From Marsupella aquatica (Eukaryota; Marchantiophyta): DNA of 64,000 nucleotides. The translations under genes and the position numbers were made by a program. Numbering within the stretch: position 1 is the stretch's first letter; each line of letters opens with the position of its first letter. The notes beneath the pieces were generated by a model. It did no database searches. It saw nothing but the letters and a program-made list of their open reading frames with translations, and was not told the DNA's origin. Positions 60,201-64,000 of this stretch are shown in pieces. Where the stretch lies: positions 2,542,001 through 2,606,000 of the forward strand of contig OZ316896.1 in NCBI GenBank assembly GCA_973895155.1, read 5' to 3'.

Positions 60201-60224
60201 CCAAGTGTCAGGGCACTGACGTAA
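60182..60224. promoter_or_regulatory. Pair of inverted TGACGTAA (bZIP/TGA-type) elements
   Basis: TTACGTCA at 60182-60189 and TGACGTAA at 60217-60224 are the same 8-mer in opposite orientation, 27 bp apart, about 500 bp upstream of the NDA ATG. ACGT-core TGACG sites are bound by plant bZIP (TGA-class) factors in stress and salicylate responses. Use here is inferred from sequence only. Confidence 0.4.
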
Positions 60225-60719
60225 TTAATGTGTCCAGAGAGTCGTCATTCTCTCGTGAACTGTTCTCTTCCGTGTCAATAATAAATGGAGTAGAAGCCTT
60301 TGCAGAGCATGCGGGAAGAGAAGCAGGCGAGTGGCGGGCAGTGGCGGGCAAAGACTACTAGTGTTAATATTATTGTGTAGAATGATGTGCCTCGATTCTT
60401 CAGGTGGGCTTTGATTGTTTGGGAATACTTTTGAGTTTGATCGATGCTGTTCGTCCACCTGTGGTCACACGTCAGACACAGTTAATTCGCAGAATCCATT
60501 TTCTCACTCGACGATCGATGAAACAACTCTGGTTTCTGTGCTGGCGAGTTGGAGATCTGGGGAACGCCTTGACACTGGGCCTGTATTCGAAGACACAGTT
60601 GTCCATACTTCTTCTTCCTCTTCGCCCTTCCTCTCTTCATTCTTCAAAAAGTTCTTTGGAGCCGATGTTCTTTGCAGCTGGGTGATACGTACGAGCTGGA
60701 ATTGGGTTGGCAGGCAGCT

Positions 60720-63700
60720 ATGAGGAAGGCGGGTAGCATTGTGGCTCTAATAAAGAGGATTGGAAGGGATGGATCTCAAGGAAGCGTAGCGGATCCTCTC
60801 TCTGCTTCTCAACGTCTGCATTTTCGTTATTCTACCGCAACCCAACAACACATCTCTTCTCAACCTACTTTCTTTCACTCTACAGGTCTTAATTCGAACC
60901 TCGCCCTTCTTGACAGAACAGAGCTATTTCTGAAGCTTTTAATCGAACTTGTCTTGCTTCAGGTTACTGAATTGAAGTAACTCCAGATTCCAAGGGAACC
61001 CCAAATGGGTGCAAGTGACAGAGAGCGCATGCAGGCAAGAGAGTTTGCCATAGCAAGGGACAGAACAGCATGATGACCAAAAACACTTAGCAGTGCTGCA
61101 TCAGGAGTCTAGAGACTACTATGAAAGTACAAAATTTGCTTTCCCATTTTAGAAAATTGAGACAACTTGAAAGGTTGGCGATTGAATTGAATTGAATTGA
61201 ATTGAATTGAATTGGGATAGGGTGCTGCATGGGATAGAAAGTGAAGCATGCAGGAGAGCTTGCCAAAGCAAAAGAAAGAAAAATCATGAATGAAAACCAA
61301 ACAGAACATTGCCTAGAGACTATATCGGAGGACTTTGTTGCGATTCCAATTACAAATGTTGCACCAATTCTGAAGGATTTGACCTGGAAAGGTTTCCCAG
61401 CTCTAAGCCACATTTAATTTCTTATCGATTAAGTGACCTAGTCGTTCTTTGGTGTAGTCGACAGGTCATGGCTTCCAACCGTTTGCACTAATCGGTCCAT
61501 TCACAGTTCGGAGTTGGCGAGACAAAATGCTGGCGAGGCTGAGAAGTGCAATCCTTCAGAGTTGGCCGATCAGATTGAAAACAATCTACCACCGACAACC
61601 GGAGGACAAAAGCCACGCATCGTTGTGCTGGGAACTGGATGGGCCGGTTGCAGACTAATGAAAGATTTGAATCCAAAACTGTATGACATTGTTTGTATAT
61701 CTCCTAGGAATCATATGGTATTTACCCCCCTACTTGCTTCCACCTGCGTTGGCACCCTGGAGTTTCGATCAGTGGCGGAGGCTGTGCGCGACATTCAACC
61801 TGCCATAGCCAGAGAACCGACATCCTACTTCTATCTTGCGCGATGCACAAGTATAGACACCGAGAAACACCAGGCATGCGACTGACCTCTCACCCTCTCC
61901 CTTGTAGAGCATCCGCGAAGTTTTGCAGACAAGTAAACAGTTTTGATGAAATTAAGGAGTGAATGGTTTTTACGACTTAGCTACTTGTTGCAGCATTTGA
62001 CCTCCCATCCCTTGAGTACTTTAACTCTTTTGTGCATGAGATTATTACTTCTGCAAGGGGGAGGGACACAAGTTGCATTATCTCTGACCCACTAGCAGGA
62101 AATGGGACGTGCACGACCCCTTTCAAATGTGGTAGCTCACGCGTTCCCGTGTGAACTAACTTACTACCTCTTCAGATGCTTACAGATTTACTGCAAAGCT
62201 GTAGGGAAGGAGGAGACAGCAGATATGGCAGGTTCAGGGGAGTTTTCAGTAGCTTACGACAAGCTAGTGATTGCTCTTGGCGCTCAGTCTCTTACTTTCA
62301 ACACACCCGGTGTCTATGAGCATGCCATCTTTCTTCGTGAAGTTCGAGATGCTCAGGCGATTCGCTCTAAGCTGCTTCTTAATCTGGCAGTATCGGACGT
62401 TCCTGGTCTGTCCCAATTCTCATGATTGCAGACTAAACGAAACTCGTCAGAATGTATCATTTGAAATAGTTCGACTGCGTTTGCGATGTTGCTCTTCATC
62501 GTTCTTAGTCCTTTAAATGGTTTCACTTGTACTGCACGGCATTTTCTCGCCTGTTACAATGAGCCAGCTTCTTTCAGTGGCACCACCTTTTAAACGTTTT
62601 AGCTCTCAAGATTTGCAACAACTAGTCACCAAAGTCTTCATATGGTAGACAAGTGACTCCGGAAGTCAATCCTCTGCTCAAATGGGGTTTTCAATAACGT
62701 TGAAATGGAGTACAGGAATGAGCCAGAGCTGGGAATGCCAAGCGCGAATCGCACTAATTGGCGATATATGTGGCCAAGGTTTGCAGGAGTTACAGACGAG
62801 GAAAAGAGTAAAATATTAAGCTGTGTCGTTGTTGGAGGAGGACCGACTGGGGTTGAATTCAGTGGGGAACTTAGTGATTTTATCCACCATGATGTCATTC
62901 GAAAATTCTCTCATGTGAAAGGCTTCGTAAAAGTTACCTTGATTGAGGTCTGGTGCCACGCCCCTTCCTTCATCAGTGTGTTTGGCGTCTGTTTCCTTTC
63001 CAACAACAGAAACGCAGCCAAACCCGGACGAATATAGACTTGAAGGGTCATTGGACTTTGAATCAACACTCTCGGAAGCGTCAGGACAGTAGAATATAGT
63101 CGAGGAAAAGTCGATTTTATCCGTTTGGCCGCTCTAACTGACAGTAAATGCTATTGGAGAACCGCAAGTACTTAGCGTTCATGAAAAAGCTTTTCAAATC
63201 TGATGAGCTTCACGGAACCACGCAGGCCAAGGAAATCTTGTCTTCATTTGATGTGAGCCTTCGCCAGTATGCTACAAAGCAATTAGAAAAGGTAACTCTG
63301 GGAGTACCATACCATTGTTGTGAATTAGTGAAACAGGAGAGGTGATGAGAGAAGCTGCTACTCAACTGTTGCAACTAGAAACTGCTTAGAGAGAAGCATT
63401 ACGAAGCGCTTGTGTGATTATTCGGTGCGATTTACTGGCATCTTCTTGCATGTATGGAACGAAAGCTAACCTATCATGTTGTTGCCTTCTATGCTTCACT
63501 GCTACATTACAGTCAGGAGTTAAACTAGTGACAGGATTGGTGAAGGAGGTGCACCCTGGAAAGCTGCTTCTTAGTGATGGCAGTTGGGTCCCGTATGGTC
63601 TTCTTGTCTGGTCTACGGGTGTTGGGCCCTCCGATTTTGTGAAGTCCTTACCCTTCCAAAAGTCACCCGGTGGCAGGTCTATTCCCTCCTCCAGTTCCAT

Positions 63701-64000
63701 GAGCACGTCCCTGGTTGCTTTACCAGAACTATGCCATTCATTGTAAAAGCTATGTTGAATTGCCCATGTACTTAGAGCTTTTGGGAACAAGGCGGTCGTC
63801 CCACCACATCTACTTAAATTGTACTGAGTAAAAAGTACAATATGAAGCTGAATTCTGAGTTAAAGCCGGGAGGAATAACTCTTGGTCGATTTTGCTCCAC
63901 TGCATTTCTATATAAGGGAATAGGAACAGAGTCGTTATTTAGATGATAGAGTCCATATTCAGTACATTCTGGGGAAACTTCAGTCAAATTGGTCATTGTT
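60720..64000 (+). CDS. NDA: Alternative (type II) mitochondrial NAD(P)H dehydrogenase, NDA type, 5' part
   Basis: A rotenone-insensitive single-subunit enzyme that passes electrons from matrix NADH to ubiquinone. Exons seen: a probable first exon 60720-60976, then 61507-61873, 62186-62405, 62787-62947, 63226-63291 and 63513-63676; the 3' part lies past 64000. Exon 1 reads [19 protein letters not shown], Arg/Ser-rich and acid-poor, as expected of a mitochondrial presequence; its donor (60976) is the least certain boundary. The FAD-binding site [16 protein letters not shown] is followed by the family signature [20 protein letters not shown]. Then come [27 protein letters not shown], the NADH-binding Rossmann motif [19 protein letters not shown] and [18 protein letters not shown]. 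No Ca2+-binding EF-hand insert is seen in the part present, which favours NDA over NDB. The second intron (61874-62185) appears to use a GC donor. Frames are open throughout. Confidence 0.9.

Larger units (their letters stand above)
59526..60719 (+). promoter_or_regulatory. NDA upstream region
   Basis: Intergenic sequence between the solo LTR and the NDA start. Apart from the palindrome array and the TGACGTAA pair, no gene is supported. 60260-60700 has the higher GC content and pyrimidine runs expected of a promoter and leader. Confidence 0.35.

Noticed and set aside
1-64000. tRNA, rRNA and snRNA genes
   Set aside because: I saw no convincing A/B-box pair with cloverleaf or known RNA core, but covariance-model searching by eye is not reliable, so absence is not proven.

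Overview
The window is nuclear DNA of a land plant. Genes are widely spaced and split by GT-AG introns. The recognisable proteins are plant-type: an RS2Z splicing factor, an EREX/EREL-type PX protein, an alternative mitochondrial NADH dehydrogenase, a WAT1-type transporter relic and an NB-ARC protein. A short TTTAGGG tract matches the plant telomere unit. The NB-ARC plus armadillo-repeat protein and the abundant repeats suggest a non-seed plant such as a moss or lycophyte, but I cannot name the species.

Layout. 1-11.6 kb is a repeat-rich zone. It holds a truncated non-LTR retrotransposon on the minus strand, a nested pair of diverged ~1.5-kb repeats, a decayed WAT1/EamA transporter relic (minus) and a solo LTR. 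13.8-18.5 kb holds RS2Z (plus, six coding exons including a 40-nt exon), with a leader region carrying diverged ~200-bp repeats. 18.5-24.5 kb is a second repeat block: tandem repeats, a dispersed family interrupted by LTR copies, and a minisatellite of about 900 bp. 25.3-31.6 kb is a complete ten-exon EREX/EREL-like gene (plus). 35.5-36.8 kb is a kelch-repeat F-box-like gene (minus), followed by several tandem-repeat arrays. 40.9-42.3 kb is an intron-less membrane-anchored methyltransferase (minus). 44.7-51 kb is intergenic, with tandem repeats, a repeat shared with 39.7 kb and a MITE-like element. 51.4-55.2 kb is a three-exon NB-ARC/armadillo-repeat protein (plus). 56.7-57.4 kb is a SKP1-like pseudogene with three frame disruptions (minus). 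59-60.2 kb holds a solo LTR with perfect target-site duplication and an array of short palindromes. 60.7 kb to the right edge is the 5' two-thirds or so of an NDA-type alternative NAD(P)H dehydrogenase (plus), which runs off the window.

The genes are unrelated single-copy loci and form no operon or evident cluster. The NB-ARC/ARM protein is the most unusual: it has the NLR nucleotide switch (P-loop, kinase-2, GLPL-like and MHD-like motifs), but armadillo repeats stand where LRRs are usually found. Exon boundaries were set by hand from splice consensus, reading-frame phase and recalled family sequence; no search or alignment software was used.
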